A stretch of 64,000 nucleotides of DNA from assembly GCF_032854445.1 (NCBI RefSeq), contig NC_088296.1, positions 26,777,448 to 26,841,447 of the forward strand, read 5' to 3'. The position numbers were made by a program, and so were the translations under genes. Position 1 is the first letter of the stretch; the number at the start of each line of letters is the position of its first letter. The notes below the pieces were generated by a model. The model had not been told where the DNA came from. It was given only the letters and a program-made list of their open reading frames with translations, and made no database searches. Source of the stretch: Liolophura sinensis (Eukaryota; Mollusca; Polyplacophora; Chitonida; Chitonidae). Below, one piece after another: positions 14,801 through 28,474 of this stretch.

Positions 14801-17800
14801 GGATGATGAACGTTGTGGAGGAATCGAGTGTGGTACCATGCATGGATGGTGAACGTTGTGGATGAATCGAGCATGGTAACATGCATGGATGGTAAACCTT
14901 TGTGGATGAATCGAGTGTGGTAACATGCATGGATGGTGAACGTTGTGGAGGAATCGAGTGTGGTAACATGCATGGATGGTGAACGTTGTGGATGAATCGA
15001 GTGTGGTAACATGCATGGATAGTGAATGTTGTGGATGAATCGAGTGTGGTAACATGCATGGATGGTGAACGTTGTGGATGAATCGAGTGTGCTTACATGT
15101 ATGGGCAGTGAACGTTGTGGATGAATCGAGTGTGGTAACATGCATGGATGGTGAACGTTGTGGAGGAATCGAGTGTGGTAACATGCATGGATGGTGAACG
15201 TTGTGGATGAATCGAGCGTGGTACCATGCATGGATGGTGAACGTTGTGGATGAATCGAGTGTGCTTACATGTATGGGCAGTGAACGTTGTGGATGAATCG
15301 AGCGTGGTAACATGCATGGATGGTAAACGTTGTGGATGAATCGAGTCTGGTAACATGCATGGATGGTGAACGTTGTGGATGAATCGAGTGTGCTTACATG
15401 CATGGATGGTAAACGTTGTGGATGAATCGAGTGTGGTAACATGCATGGATGGTGAACGTTGTGGATGAATCGAGTGTGGTAACATGCATGGATGGTGAAC
15501 GGTGTGGAGGAATCGAGCGTGGTACCATGCATGGATGGTGAACGTTGTGGATGAATCGAGTGTGGTACCATGCATGGATGGTGAACGTTGTGGATGAATC
15601 GAGTCTGGTAACATGCATGGATGGTGAACGTTGTGGATGAATTGAGTGTGGTAACATGCATGGATGGTAAACGTTGTGGATGAATCGAGTGTGGTAACAT
15701 GCATGGATGGTGAACGTTGTGGATGAATCGAGTGTGCTTACATGCATGGATGGTGAACGTTGTGGATGAATCGAGTGTGGTAACATGCATGGATGGTGAA
15801 CGTTGTGGATGAATCGAGTGTGGTACCATGTATGGGCAGTGAACGTTGTGGATGAATCGAGTGTGGTTACAGACATAGATAATGTACGTTGTGGAGGAAT
15901 CGAGTGTGCTTACATGCATGGATGGTGAACGTTGTGGATGAATCGAGTGTGGTAACATGCATGGATGGTGAACGTTGTGGATGAATCGAGTGTGGTACCA
16001 TGCATGGATGGTGAACGTTGTGGATGAATCGAGCATGGTAACATGCATGGATGGTAAACCTTTGTGGATGAATCGAGTGTGGTAACATGCATGGATGGTG
16101 AACGTTGTGGAGGAATCGAGTGTGGTAACATGCATGGATGGTGAACGTTGTGGATGAATCGAGTGTGGTAACATGCATGGATGGTGAATGTTGTGGATGA
16201 ATCGAGCGTGGTACCATGCATGGATGGTGAACGTTGTGGATGAATCGAGTCTGGTAACATGCATGGATGGTGAACGTTGTGGATGAATTGAGTGTGGTAA
16301 CATGCATGGATGGTAAACGTTGTGGATGAATCGAGTCTGGTAACATGCATGGATGGTGAACGTTGTGGATGAATTGAGTGTGGTAACATGCATGGATGGT
16401 AAACGTTGTGGATGAATCGAGTGTGGTAACATGCATGGATGGTGAACGTTGTGGATGATTCGAGTGTGCTTACATGCATGGATGGTGAACGTTGTGGATG
16501 AATCGAGTGTGGTAACATGCATGGATGGTGAACGTTGTGGATGAATCGAGTGTGGTACCATGTATGGGCAGTGAACGTTGTGGATGAATCGAGTGTGGTT
16601 ACAGACATAGATAATGTACGTTGTGTAGGAATCGAGTGTGCTTACATGCATGGATAGTGAACGTTGTGGATGAATCGAGTGTGGTAACATGCATGGATGG
16701 TAAACGTTGTGGATGAATCGAGTGTGGTAACATGCATGGATGGTGAACGTTGTGGATGAGTCGAGTGTGGTAACATGCATGGATGGTGAACGTTGTGGAG
16801 GAATCGAGCGTGGTACCATGCATGGATGGTGAACGTTGTGGATGAATCGAGTGTGGTAACATGCATGGATGATGAACGTTGTGGAGGAATCGAGCGTGGT
16901 ACCATGCATGGATGGTGAACGTTGTGGAGGAATCGAGTGTGGTAACATGCATGGATGGTGAACGTTGTGGATGAATCGAGTGTGGTACCATGTATGGGCA
17001 GTGAACGTTGTGGATGAATCGAGTGTGGTTACATGCATGGATGATGAACGTTGTGGAGGAATCGAGTGTGGTACCATGCATGGATGGTGAACGTTGTGGA
17101 TGAATCGAGCATGGTAACATGCATGGATGGTAAACCTTTGTGATGAATCGAGTGTGGTAACATGCATGGATGGTGAACGTTGTGGAGGAATCGAGTGTGG
17201 TAACATGCATGGATGGTGAACGTTGTGGATGAATCGAGTGTGGTAACATGCATGGATGGTGAATGTTGTGGATGAATCGAGTGTGGTAACATGCATGGAT
17301 GGTGAACGTTGTGGATGAATCGAGTGTGCTTACATGTATGGGCAGTGAACGTTGTGGATGAATCGAGTGTGGTAACATGCATGGATGGTGAACGTTGTGG
17401 AGGAATCGAGTGTGGTAACATGCATGGATGGTGAACGTTGTGGATGAATCGAGCGTGGTACCATGCATGGATGGTGAACGTTGTGGATGAATCGAGTGTG
17501 CTTACATGTATGGGCAGTGAACGTTGTGGATGAATCGAGCGTGGTAACATGCATGGATGGTAAACGTTGTGGATGAATCGAGTCTGGTAACATGCATGGA
17601 TGGTGAACGTTGTGGATGAATTGAGTGTGGTAACATGCATGGATGTAAACGTTGTGGATGAATCGAGTGTGGTAATATGCATGGATGGTGAACGTTGTGG
17701 ATGAATCGAGTGTGCTTACATGCATGGATGGTGAACGTTGTGGATGAATCGAGTGTGGTAACATGCATGGATGGTGAACGTTGTGGATGAATCGAGTATG

Positions 17801-20800
17801 GTACCATGGATGGGCAGTGAACGTTGTGGATGAATCGAGTGTGGTTACAGACATAGATAATGTACGTTGTGTAGGAATCGAGGTGTGCTTACATGCATGG
17901 ATAGTGAACGTTGTGGATGAATCGAGTGTGGTAACATGCATGGATGGTAAACGTTGTGGATGAATCGAGTGTGGTAACATGCATGGATGGTGAACGTTGT
18001 GGATGAATCGAGTGTGGTAACATGCATGGATGGTGAACGTTGTGGATGAATCGAGTGTGGTACCATGTATGGGCAGTGAACGTTGTGGATGAATCGAGTG
18101 TGGTTTACAGACATAGATAATGTACGTTGTGGAGGAATCGAGTGTGGTACCATGCATGGATGGTGAACGTTGTGGATGAATCGGGTGTGGTACCATGCAT
18201 GGATGGTGAACGTTGTGGATGAATCGAGCGTGGGTAACATGCATGGATGGTAAACGTTGTGGATGAATCGAGTCTGGTAACATGGCATGCATGTGTGAAC
18301 GTTGTGGATGAATGAGTGTGTAACATGCATGGATGGTAAACGTTTGTGGATGAATCGAGTGTGGTAACATGCATGGATGGTGAACGTTGTGGATGAATCG
18401 AGTGTGCTTACATGCATGGATGGTGAACGTTGTGGATGAATCGAGTGTGGTAACATGCATGGATGGTGAACGTTGTGGGTGAATCGAGTGTGGTACCATG
18501 TATGGGCAGTGGAACGTTGTGGATGAATCGAGTGTGGTTACAGACATAGATAATGTACGTTGTGGAGGAATCGAGTGTGGTACCATGCATAGATGGTGAA
18601 CGTTGTGGATGAATCGAGTGTGGTAACATGCATGGATGGTGAACGTTGTGAGGAATCGGGTGTGCTTACATGCATGGATGGTGAACGTTGTGGATGAATC
18701 GAGTGTGGTAACATGCATGGATGGTGAACGTTGTGGATGAATCGAGCGTGGTACCATGCATGGATGGTGAACGTTGTGGAGGAATCGAGTGTGGTAACAT
18801 GCATGGATGGTGAACGTTGTGGAGGAATCGAGTGTGTGGTACCATGCATGGATGGTGAACGTTGTGGATGAATCGAGTGTGGTAACATGCATGGATGGTG
18901 AACGTTGTGGATGAATCGAGTGTGGTACCATGCATGGATGGTGAACGTTGTGGAGGAATCGAGTGTGGTAACATGCATGGATGGTGAACGTTGTGGATGA
19001 ATCGAGTGTGGTACCATGCATGGATGGTGAACGTTGTGGAGAATCGAGCGTGGTACCATGCATGGATGGTGAACGTTGTGGATGAATCGAGTGTGGTTAC
19101 ATGCATGGATGGTGAACGTTGTGGAGGAATCGAGTGTGGTACCATGCATGGATGGTGAACGTTGTGGATGAATCGAGCGTGGTAAACATGCATGGATGAT
19201 AAAACGTTGTGGATGAATCGAGTGTGGTAACATGCATGGATGGTGAACGTTGTGGATGAATCGAGTGTGCTTACATGTATGGCAGTGAACGTTGTGGATG
19301 AATCGAGTGTGGTTACAGACATAGATAATGTACGTTGTGGAGGAATCGAGTGTGGTAACATGCATGGATGGTGAACGTTGTGGAGGAATCGAGTGTGGTA
19401 CCATGCATGGATGGTGAACGTTGTGGATGAATCGAGTGTGGTACCATGCATGGATGGTAAACGTTGTGGATGAATCGAGTGTGGTTACAGACATAGATAA
19501 TGTACGTTGTGGAGGAATCGAGTGTGGTAACATGCATGGATGGTGAACGTTGTGGATGAATCGAGTGTGGTAACATGCATGGATGGTGAACGTTGTGGAT
19601 GAATCGAGCGTGGTACCATGCATGGATGGTGAACGTTGTGGAGGAATCGAGTGTGGTTCCATGCATGGATGGTGAACGTTGTGGAGGAATCGAGTGTGGT
19701 ACCATGCATGGATGGTGAACGTTGTGGATGAATCAAGCGTGGTAACATGCATGGATGGTGAATGTTGTGGATGAATCGAGTGTGGTAACATGCATGGATG
19801 GGTGAACGTTGTGGATGAATCGAGTGTGGTTACAGACATAGATAATGTACGTTGTGGAGGAATCGAGTGTGGTACCATGCATGGATGGTGAACGTTGTGG
19901 ATGAATCGAGCGTGGTAACATGCATGGATGGTAAACGTTGTGGATGAATCGAGTGTGGTAACATGCATGGATGGTGAACGTTGTGGATGAATCGAGTGTG
20001 CTTACATGTATGGGCAGTGAACGTTGTGGATGAATCGAGTGTGGTTACAGACATAGATAATGTACGTTGTGGAGGAATCGAGTGTGGTAACATGCATGGA
20101 TGGTGAACGTTGTGGATGAATCGAGTGTGGTACCATGCATGGATGGTGAACCGTTGTGGAGGAATCGAGTGTGGTACCATGCATGGATGGTGAACGTTGT
20201 GGAGGAATCGAGTGTGGTAACATGCATGGATGGTGAACGTTGTGGATGAATCGAGTGTGGTAACATGCATGGATGGTGAACGTTGTGGATGAATCGAGTG
20301 TGGTTACATGCATGGATGATGAACGTTGTGGAGGAATCGAGTGTGGTACCATGCATGGATGGTGAACGTTGTAGAGGAATCGAGCATGGTAACATGCATG
20401 GATGGTAAACGTTGTGGATGAATCGAGTGTGGTAACATGCATGGATGGTGAACGTTGTGGATTGAATCGAGTGTGCTTACATGCATGGATGGTGAACGTT
20501 GTGGATGAATTGAGTGTGGTAACATGCATGGATGGTAAACGTTGTGGATGAATCGAGTGTGGGTAACATGTATGGATTTGTGGAGGAATCGAGTGTGCTT
20601 ACATGCATGGATGGTGAACGTTGTGGATGAATCGAGTGTGGTAACATGCATGGATGGTGAACGTTGTGGATGAATCGAGTGTGGTACCATGTATGGGCAG
20701 TGAACGTTGTGGATGAATCGAGTGTGCTTACATGCATGGATAGTGAACGTTGTGGATGAATCGAGTGTGGTAACATGCATGGATGGTAAACGTTGTGGAT

Positions 20801-23800
20801 GAATCGAGTGTGCTTACATGCATGGATGGTGAACGTTGTGGATGAATCGAGTTTGGTAACATGCATGGATGGTGAATGTTGTGGAGGAATCGAGCGTGGT
20901 ACCATGCATGGATGGTGAACGTTGTGGATGAATCGAGTGTGGTAACATGCATGGATGGGTGAACGTTGTGGAGGAATCGAGTGTGGTACCATGCATGGAT
21001 GGTGAACGTTGTGGATGAATCGAAGTGTGGTAACATGCATGGATGGTGAACGTTGTGGATGAATCGAGTGTGCTTACATGCATGGATGGTGAACGTTGTG
21101 GATGAATCGAGTGTGGTAACATGCATGGATGGTGAACGTTGTGGATGAATCGAGTGTGGTACCATGTATGGGCAGTGAACGTTGTGGATGAATCGAGTGT
21201 GGTTACAGACATAGATAATGTACGTTGTGGAGGAATCGAGTGTGCTTACATGCATGGATAGTGAACGTTGTGGATGAATCGAGTGTGGTAACATGCATGG
21301 ATGGTAAACGTTGTGGATGAATCGAGTGTGGTTACAGACATAGATAATGTACGTTGTGGAGGAATCGAGTGTGGTACCATGCATGGATGGTGAACGTTGT
21401 GGATGAATCGAGTGTGGTAACATGCATGGATGATGAACGTTGTGGATGAATCGAGTGTGGTACCATGCATGGATGGTGAACGTTGTGGAGGAATCGAGTG
21501 TGGTACCATGCATGGATGGTGAACGTTGTGGATGAATCGAGTGTGGTAACATGCATGGATGGTGAACGTTGTGGATGAATCGAGTGTGGTAACATGCATG
21601 GATGGTGAACGTTGTGGAGGAATCGAGCGTGGTACCATGCATGGATGGTGAACGTTGTGGAGGAATCGAGTGTGGTTACATGCATGGATAGTGAACGTTG
21701 TGGAGGAATCGAGTGTGGTACCATGCATGGATGGTGAACGTTGTGGATGAATCAAGCGTGGTAACATGCATGGATGGTGAATGTTGTGGATGAATCGAGT
21801 GTGGTAACATGCATGGATGGTGAACGTTGTGGATGAATCGAGTGTGCTTACATGTATGGGCAGTGAACGTTGTGGATGAATCGAGCGTGGTTACAGACAT
21901 AGATAATGTACGTTGTGGATGAATCGAGTGTGGTAACATGCATGGATGGTGAACGTTGTGGATGAATCGAGTGTGGTAACATGCATGGATGGTGAACGTT
22001 GTGGAGGAATCGAGTGTGGTACCATGCATGGATGGTGAACGTTGTGGATGAATCGAGTGTGGTAACATGCATGGATGGTGAACGTTGTGGATGAATCGAG
22101 TGTGGTACCATGCATGGATGGTGAACGTTGTGGATGAATCGAGTGTGGTACCATGCATGGATGGTGAACGTTGTGGAGGAATCGAGCGTGGTACCATGCA
22201 TGGATGGTGAACGTTGTGGAGGAATCGAGTGTGGTTACATGCATGGATGGTGAACGTTGTGGAGGAATCGAGTGTGGTACCATGCATGGATGGTGAACGT
22301 TGTGGATGAATCGAGTGTGGTACCATGCATGGATGGTGAACGTTGTGGAGGAATCGAGTGTGGTACCATGCATGGATGGTGAACGTTGTGGAGGAAACGA
22401 GTGTGGTAACATGCATGGATGGTGAACGTTGTGGATGAATCGAGTGTGGTACCATGCATGGATGGTGAGCGTTGTGGATGAATTGAGTGTGGTACCATGC
22501 ATGGATGGTGAACGTTGTGGATGAATCGAGTGTGCTTACATGTATGGGCAGTGAACGTTGTGGATGAATCGAGTGTGGTTACAGACATAGATAATGTACG
22601 TTGTGGATGAATCGAGTGTGGTAACATGCATGGATGGTGAACGTTGTGGATGAATCGAGTGTGGTAACATGCATGGATGGTGAACGTTGTGGAGGAATCG
22701 AGTGTGGTACCATGCATGGATGGTGAACGTTGTGGATGAATCGAGTGTGGTAACATGCATGGATGGTGAACGTTGTGGATGAATCGAGTGTGGTACCATG
22801 CATGGATGGTGAACGTTGTGGAGGAATCGAGCGTGGTACCATGCATGGATGGTGAACGTTGTGGATGAATCGAGTGTGGTTACATGCATGGATGGTGAAC
22901 GTTGTGGAGGAATCGAGTGTGGTACCATGCATGGATGGTGAACGTTGTGGATGAATCGAGCGTGGTAACATGCATGGATGGTAAACGTTGTGGATGAATC
23001 GAGTGTGGTAACATGCATGGATGGTGAACGTTGTGGATGAATCGAGTGTGCTTACATGTATGGGCAGTGAACGTTGTGGATGAATCGAGTGTGGTTACAG
23101 ACATAAATAATGTACGTTGTGGAGGAATCGAGTGTGGTAACATGCATGGATGGTGAACGTTGTGGAGGAATCGAGTGTGGTAACATGCATGGATGGTGAA
23201 CGTTGTGGAGGAATCGAGTGTGGTAACATGCATGGATGGTGAACGTTGTGGATGAATCGAGTCTGGTAACATGCATGGATGGTGAACGTTGTGGATGAAT
23301 CGAGTGTGGTAACATGCATGGATGGTGAACGTTGTGGAGGAATCGAATGTGGTAACATGCATGGATGGTGAACGTTGTGGATGAATCGAGTGTGGTAACA
23401 TGCATGGATGGTGAACGTTGTGGATGAGTCGAGTGTGGTAACATGCATGGATGGTGAACGTTGTGGATGAATCGAGTGTGGTAACATGCATGGATGGTGA
23501 ACGTTGTGGATGAATCGAGTGCGGTAACATGCATGGATGGTGAACGTTGTGGAGGAATCGAGTGTGGTAACATGCATGGATGGTGAACGTTGTGGATGAA
23601 TCGAGTGTGGTAACATGCATGGATGGTGAATGTTGTGGATGAATCGAGTGTGGTAACATGCATGGATGGTGAACGTTGTGGATGAATCGAGTGTGCTTAC
23701 ATGTATGGGCAGTGAACGTTGTAGATGAATCGAGTGTGGTTTCAGGCATAGATAATGTACGTTGTGGATGAATCGAGTGTGGTAACATGCATGGATGGTG

Positions 23801-24560
23801 AACGTTGTGGATGAATCGAGTGTGGTAACATGCATGGATGGTGAACGTTGTGGATGAATCGAGTGTGGTAACATGCATGGATGGTGAACGTTGTGGAGGA
23901 ATCGAGTGTGGTAACATGCATGGATGGTGAACGTTGTGGATGAATCGAGTGTGGTAACATGCATGGATGGTGAACGTTGTGGATGAATCGAGTGTGGTAA
24001 CATGCATGGATGGTGAACGTTGTGGAGGAATCGAGTGTGGTAACATGCATGGATGGTGAACGTTGTGGAGGAATCGAGTGTGGTAACATGCATGGATGGT
24101 GAACGTTGTGGAGGAATCGAGTGTGGTAACATGCATGGATGGTGAACGTTGTGGATGAATCGAGTGTGGTAACATGCATGGATGGTGAACGTTGTGGAGG
24201 AATCGAGTGTGGTACCATGCATGGATGGTGAACGTTGTGGAGGAATCGAGTGTGGTAACATGCATGGATGGTGAACGTTGTGGAGGAATCGAGTGTGGTA
24301 ACATGCATGGATGGTGAACGTTGTGGATGAATCGAGTGTGGTAACATGCATGGATGGTGAACGTTGTGGAGGAATCGAGTGTGGTAACATGCATGGATGG
24401 TGAACGTTGTGGAGGAATCGAGTGTGGTAACATGCATGGATGGTGAACGTTGTTGAGGAATGGATAATGATCATTGTAGATGTATCATGAAGATTGAACG
24501 TTGGGGATAAATCGGAGTACATGTAGGAATAGTGAACGTTGTGGATGAATCGAGAACGAA
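2858..24560 (+). repeat. Giant tandem array, 43-bp unit, about 500 copies
   Basis: The unit begins GTGGATGAATCGAGTGTGGT and ends CATGCATGGATGGTGAACGTT. A small set of variants recurs: GAGGAATCG for GATGAATCG, TACCATGCATGG or CTTACATGCATGG for TAACATGCATGG, TGTATGGGCAGTGAACG, and ACAGACATAGATAATGTACG. Units at both edges are more diverged (2858-3060 and 24450-24560). The minus strand of the basic unit has no stop in any frame. Because 43 is not a multiple of three, every minus frame reads the same 43-residue cycle. Frames end mainly where the ACAGACATAGATAATG variant brings in a TAA. I treat all such frames as non-coding. This looks like a satellite or very large minisatellite. Confidence 0.97.
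17130..21030 (+). repeat. Sub-region of the 43-bp array rich in 1-2 base indels
   Basis: Elsewhere in the array the units are almost always exactly 43 bp. Here single-base insertions and deletions cluster. Examples are CGAGGTGTGC near 17881, GTGGTTTACAG near 18100, GTGGGTAACATG near 18231, GGCATGCATGTGTGAACG near 18284, CGTTTGTGG near 18343, CAGTGGAACG near 18508, GAGTGTGTGGT near 18831, GATAAAACG near 19198, TGGATTTGTGG near 20573 and CGAAGTGTGG near 21021. This may be a poorly polished assembly stretch or an older block. Confidence 0.75.
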
Positions 24561-24900
24561 TCCGTGGACAGTGAGCGCTGGAGGGCTGCATCTAACAGAA
24601 CTCCTTTAGTACAGCTGCACAAGACACATAAGATGTCAAGCTGTGGACAAACACGCGTTTCTTTGGGCTTGGTCGCCACGATATGGCGTACAGCTCTAAT
24701 GTTTTAGAAGGGTTGGGCTCGTGACCGTTTGCCCGGCACCACTTGTCTTCTGCCAATATTGTGTGGATATACCGTGTATCTGTGCGTCACCCGTCGGAAA
24801 GTTCGTGAGTAGATTGCCAAAGGTAAATGATTTACCTCGGCACTCCGGTTTCTTACACCCGCAAACACTAAAACATCGCCTTATAAGTGAAAAGGGAGGC
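24561..24900. other. No gene; contains a shared repeat module
   Basis: The block CCACTTGTCTTCTGCCAATA near 24738 resembles blocks near 35322 and 51612, which suggests a second dispersed element family. No exon is supported. Confidence 0.4.
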
Positions 24901-25232
24901 TCCGTGACCGATGTGGTTAGCCTACCGCGCGGTGCAATGAGCTAGGAGCCCTCACCAATGCGGTTGCTATGAGTTCAAGTCCAGCTCATGTTGGCTTCCT
25001 CTCCCGCTATACATTGGCAGGTCTGAGAGAAACCTGATGATTGTCATGGCTTTCTTCCTTGCTCTGGGAATTTGATTTGCGATTATTGACCAGGAACGTT
25101 CATCTGGTATAGGAATTTCTGTTTCAACGCATAGATTCTGCCCGGTTTCCTCCCACCACAATGCTGGCTGCGGTCGTATGAGTGAAATATTCTTGAGTAA
25201 GTTGTAACACAACAAATAAATTAATAAATAGA
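24901..25232 (+). mobile_element. tRNA-derived SINE, family 1, diverged
   Basis: The element has a tRNA-like head (GTGGTTAGCC as A-box region, GAGTTCAAGTCC as B box). It then has CAGCTCATG, the TGCCCGGTTTCCTCCCACCA block and GAAATATTCTTGAGTA, with an AATAAATTAATAAATA tail. Its centre differs from the other copies. Confidence 0.75.
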
Positions 25233-25560
25233 CGTGAAATAGTCCTTAATATGACTTTAAACAACAATCAGGTAAATAAATACAATTAAACACATCACTC
25301 TCCATGTAAGAAAGATGCGCGAAGAACACATTAATGACATCCCCCTTTGTTTTGAGAGCAAGTATAACTCTGTCTTGACCGCTCGTTTCTTTCTTTTATA
25401 GCTTGACTATCTGATAACGTTATTTCTGTCCGAATGGTATACTTCGACTGTTGTTATAAGAGCACCAAGATTGTCAGTTAAATCCTTACTCTGTCCGGTT
25501 TGAACAGCATCCATGCTAACACAGATATATTCCGTGAGGTCCAGTTTTATATACTGCGGG
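25233..25560. other. No gene recognised
   Basis: Ordinary unique sequence between a SINE and the 82-bp array. No exon or RNA gene is supported. Confidence 0.4.
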
Positions 25561-27010
25561 TGTCACCTAGCTTTGAGCTTTGTACGCACTGCATCAATGC
25601 TAACAGAACCCATGTTAGGCCCAGTCACACATGCATGTCCCTATCACACTAGTTTTGAGCTTTGCACGCATAGTATCCAGGCTAACAGAACCCATGTGAG
25701 GCCCAGTCATACATGTATGTCCCTATCACACTAGTTTTGAGCTTTGTACGTACAGTATCCATGCTAACAGAACCCAAGTTAGGGCCAGTCATACATGTAA
25801 TCCCTACATGTATCTCACTAGTTTTGTGCTTTGCACGCACAGTATCCATGCTACCAGAAGCCCTGTGAGGCCCATTCATACATGCATATCCCTATCACAC
25901 TAGTTTTGTGCTTTGCACGCACAGTATACGTGCTACCAGAAGCCCTGTGAGGCCCATTCATACATGCATATGCCTATCACACTAGTTTTGTGCTTTGCAC
26001 GCACAGTATCCATGCTACCAGAAGCCCTGTGAGGCCCATTCATACATGCATATGCCTATCACACTAGTTTTGAGCTTTGCACGCACAGCATCCATGTTAC
26101 CAGAAGCGTGCTTGGGGTTTGCTACCAGAAGCCCTGTGAGGCCCAGTCATACATGCATATGCCTATCACACTAGTTTTGAGCTTTGCACGCACAGCATCC
26201 ATGCTACCAGAAGCCCTGTGAGGCCCAGTCATACATGCATATCCCTATCACACTAGTTTTGTGCTTTGCACGCACAGCATCCATGCTACCAGAAGCCATG
26301 TGAGGCCCAGTCATACATGCATTTGCCTATCACACTAGTTTTGAGCTTTGCACGCACAGTATCCAGGCTAACAGAACCCATGTGAGGCCCAGTCATACAT
26401 GCATATCACTATCACACTAGTTTTGAGCTCCGCACGCACAGCATCCATGCCAACAGAACCCATGTAAGGCCCAGTCATACATGCATATCTCTATAACACT
26501 AGTTTTGAGCTTTGTACGCACTGCATCAATGCTAACAGAACCCATGTAAAGCCCAGTCACACATGCATGTCCCTATCACACTAGTTTTCAGCTTTGTATG
26601 CACAGTATCCAGGCTATCAGAACCCATATGAGGCCCAGTCATACATGCACTTGCCTATCACACTAGTTTTAAGCTTTGCACGCACAGTATCCATGCTAAC
26701 AGAACCCATGTGGGGCCCAGTCATACATGCATATCTCTATCACACTAGTTTTGAGCTTTGCACGCAGAGTATCTATGCTACCAGAACCCATGTAAGGCCC
26801 AGTCACACATGCATATCCCTATCACACTAGTTTTGAGCTTTGCACGCACAGTATCCATGCTACCAGAACCCATGTGAGGCCCATTCATATATGTATATTT
26901 CTATTACACTAGTTTTGAACTTTGCACGTACAGTATCCAGGCTAACAGAACCCATGTAAGGCCCCTCTATCACACTAGTTTTGAGCTTTGCACGTACATC
27001 ATCCATGCTA
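25561..27010 (+). repeat. 82-bp tandem repeat, about 17 copies
   Basis: The unit contains GCTAACAGAACCCATGTGAG, CAGTCATACATGCATATCCC and TATCACACTAGTTTTGAGCT, followed by TTGCACGCACAGTATCCAT. Start-to-start distance is 82 bp between copies at 25599 and 25681. Copies are moderately diverged. The right end decays near 27000. Confidence 0.93.
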
Positions 27011-27475
27011 AAAAAAAGCCCCCATTTTCCTGTGGTTTCAAGGATGTAAAGAATCGAATATTTAATTACAGACGAAAGAAAAAGTTTATTTCATAAGGTC
27101 ACCGGTAATAAATTCAACTGTAATCGAATGCTTTATTAATTACACCCTACCTCACCTAGCTACTTGCCCATAACAGAGAAGATAAAAATGATTAACCCTC
27201 CATAGTACAAAAGAATTACGAACTATACATAAAGAACATTGTGGCGCGTTTTTACCCGGTAGCCTCCTTCAGTAGTGTATTTGTGAGCAGGCCTACACAG
27301 GACAGTTTGAAGAACATGTACATTACTACGGGGAGCAACCATTAGAATTTATAACCTTGAACAACTCCGTTAATTAAAGATGATGAAACATTTCGCGCGT
27401 TTCTAATTAAGCAGCTAAATCAGAAATAAGATCAAGATATATGTACGTGTAATTGTGTGCTAATGTCTACACGGA
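27011..27475. other. No gene recognised
   Basis: AT-rich unique sequence between two tandem repeats. No exon is supported on either strand. Confidence 0.4.
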
Positions 27476-27815
27476 TTCACATACGATGATAGGCCTAAAT
27501 TGACGAGCTGAGGTGCGTGGTATTAACAAACTGCCCGCTCATGTCAACACAGATTCACATTCGATGATAGGCCTAAACCGACGAGCTGAAGTGCGTGGTA
27601 TTAATGTCAACACAGATTCACATACGATGATAGGCCTAAACTGACGAACTGAAAGGCATGGTAATAACAAACTGCCCGGCATCTCACATACGATGATAGG
27701 CCTAAACCGACGAGCTGAAGTGCGTGGTATTAATGTCAACACAGATTCACATACGATGATAGGCCTAAACTGACGAACTGAAAGGCATGGTAATAACAAA
27801 CTGCCCGGCATCTCT
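27476..27815 (+). repeat. Short complex tandem repeat
   Basis: The core CATACGATGATAGGCCTAAA occurs five times (one variant CATTCG). It is followed alternately by GACGAGCTGAAGTGCGTGG or GACGAACTGAAAGGCATGG, which gives a two-unit higher-order period of roughly 120 bp. Confidence 0.85.
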
Positions 27816-28474
27816 TATACAGCCTTCACACGTCACGTGTCGGTTATACACATATAGACCTACATTGCATTTTATACTCTTACATTAAATATACGGAATA
27901 CAGGTCCAGAGTTAAAGCTTCGAGGACACTGAATAAAGATCTCGATAATTTGTCCAATGTACTTCTGGTTAAAAACACAAACTTCGTTAATGTTCAATGC
28001 ATTCACGTTGTCTACATGTAAACATATCTCCTGGTGATCGGCGGTTTCACAATGTCCATGTGTGGTAGCGATCAAATAGCGTCATTGGCCCAATTAGAGA
28101 TTCGCGAGGCGTCCATCAGACATCATATATAGGTTGTAAGCGGTTTTCGTGACCAGCATTTACCGGAACAAACTTACAAGTATGAAAATTTTCTGCAATC
28201 CATTCTTCAACCTCAGCTTTCTTGATCTCACGTTACCTTATGCAGTTGTTCATAAAAGTTAAGGAATCGATTAGCAATGAACTGATTCTATCATTTGCTC
28301 TCCTGTATGAATTTTTTCGCATCACTCCGAACCGCCAAGGTGCCAAGGTTTCCCGATGTAAGGGAGGTAATTTGTCTCACCAGATGTCTGTCCAGTATTA
28401 TCCAGTACCCGGATGTTGACGATCGGGAAGTGACAACTACAGTGCAAGGTCCGCTAAGGGTAATATGACTTCAC
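27816..28474. other. No gene recognised
   Basis: Unique sequence between the repeat and the palindrome cluster. No exon or RNA gene is supported. Confidence 0.4.

Noticed and set aside
2858-24560. CRISPR array
   Set aside because: The repeats are directly adjacent with no unique spacers, and the genome is animal-like.
2995-24591. Dozens of long minus-strand frames (up to 981 codons) rich in HTRFIHNVHHPCM-type repeats
   Set aside because: They follow from a stop-free 43-bp unit on one strand and appear equally in all three frames. There are no splice sites, unique domains or codon bias to support genes.
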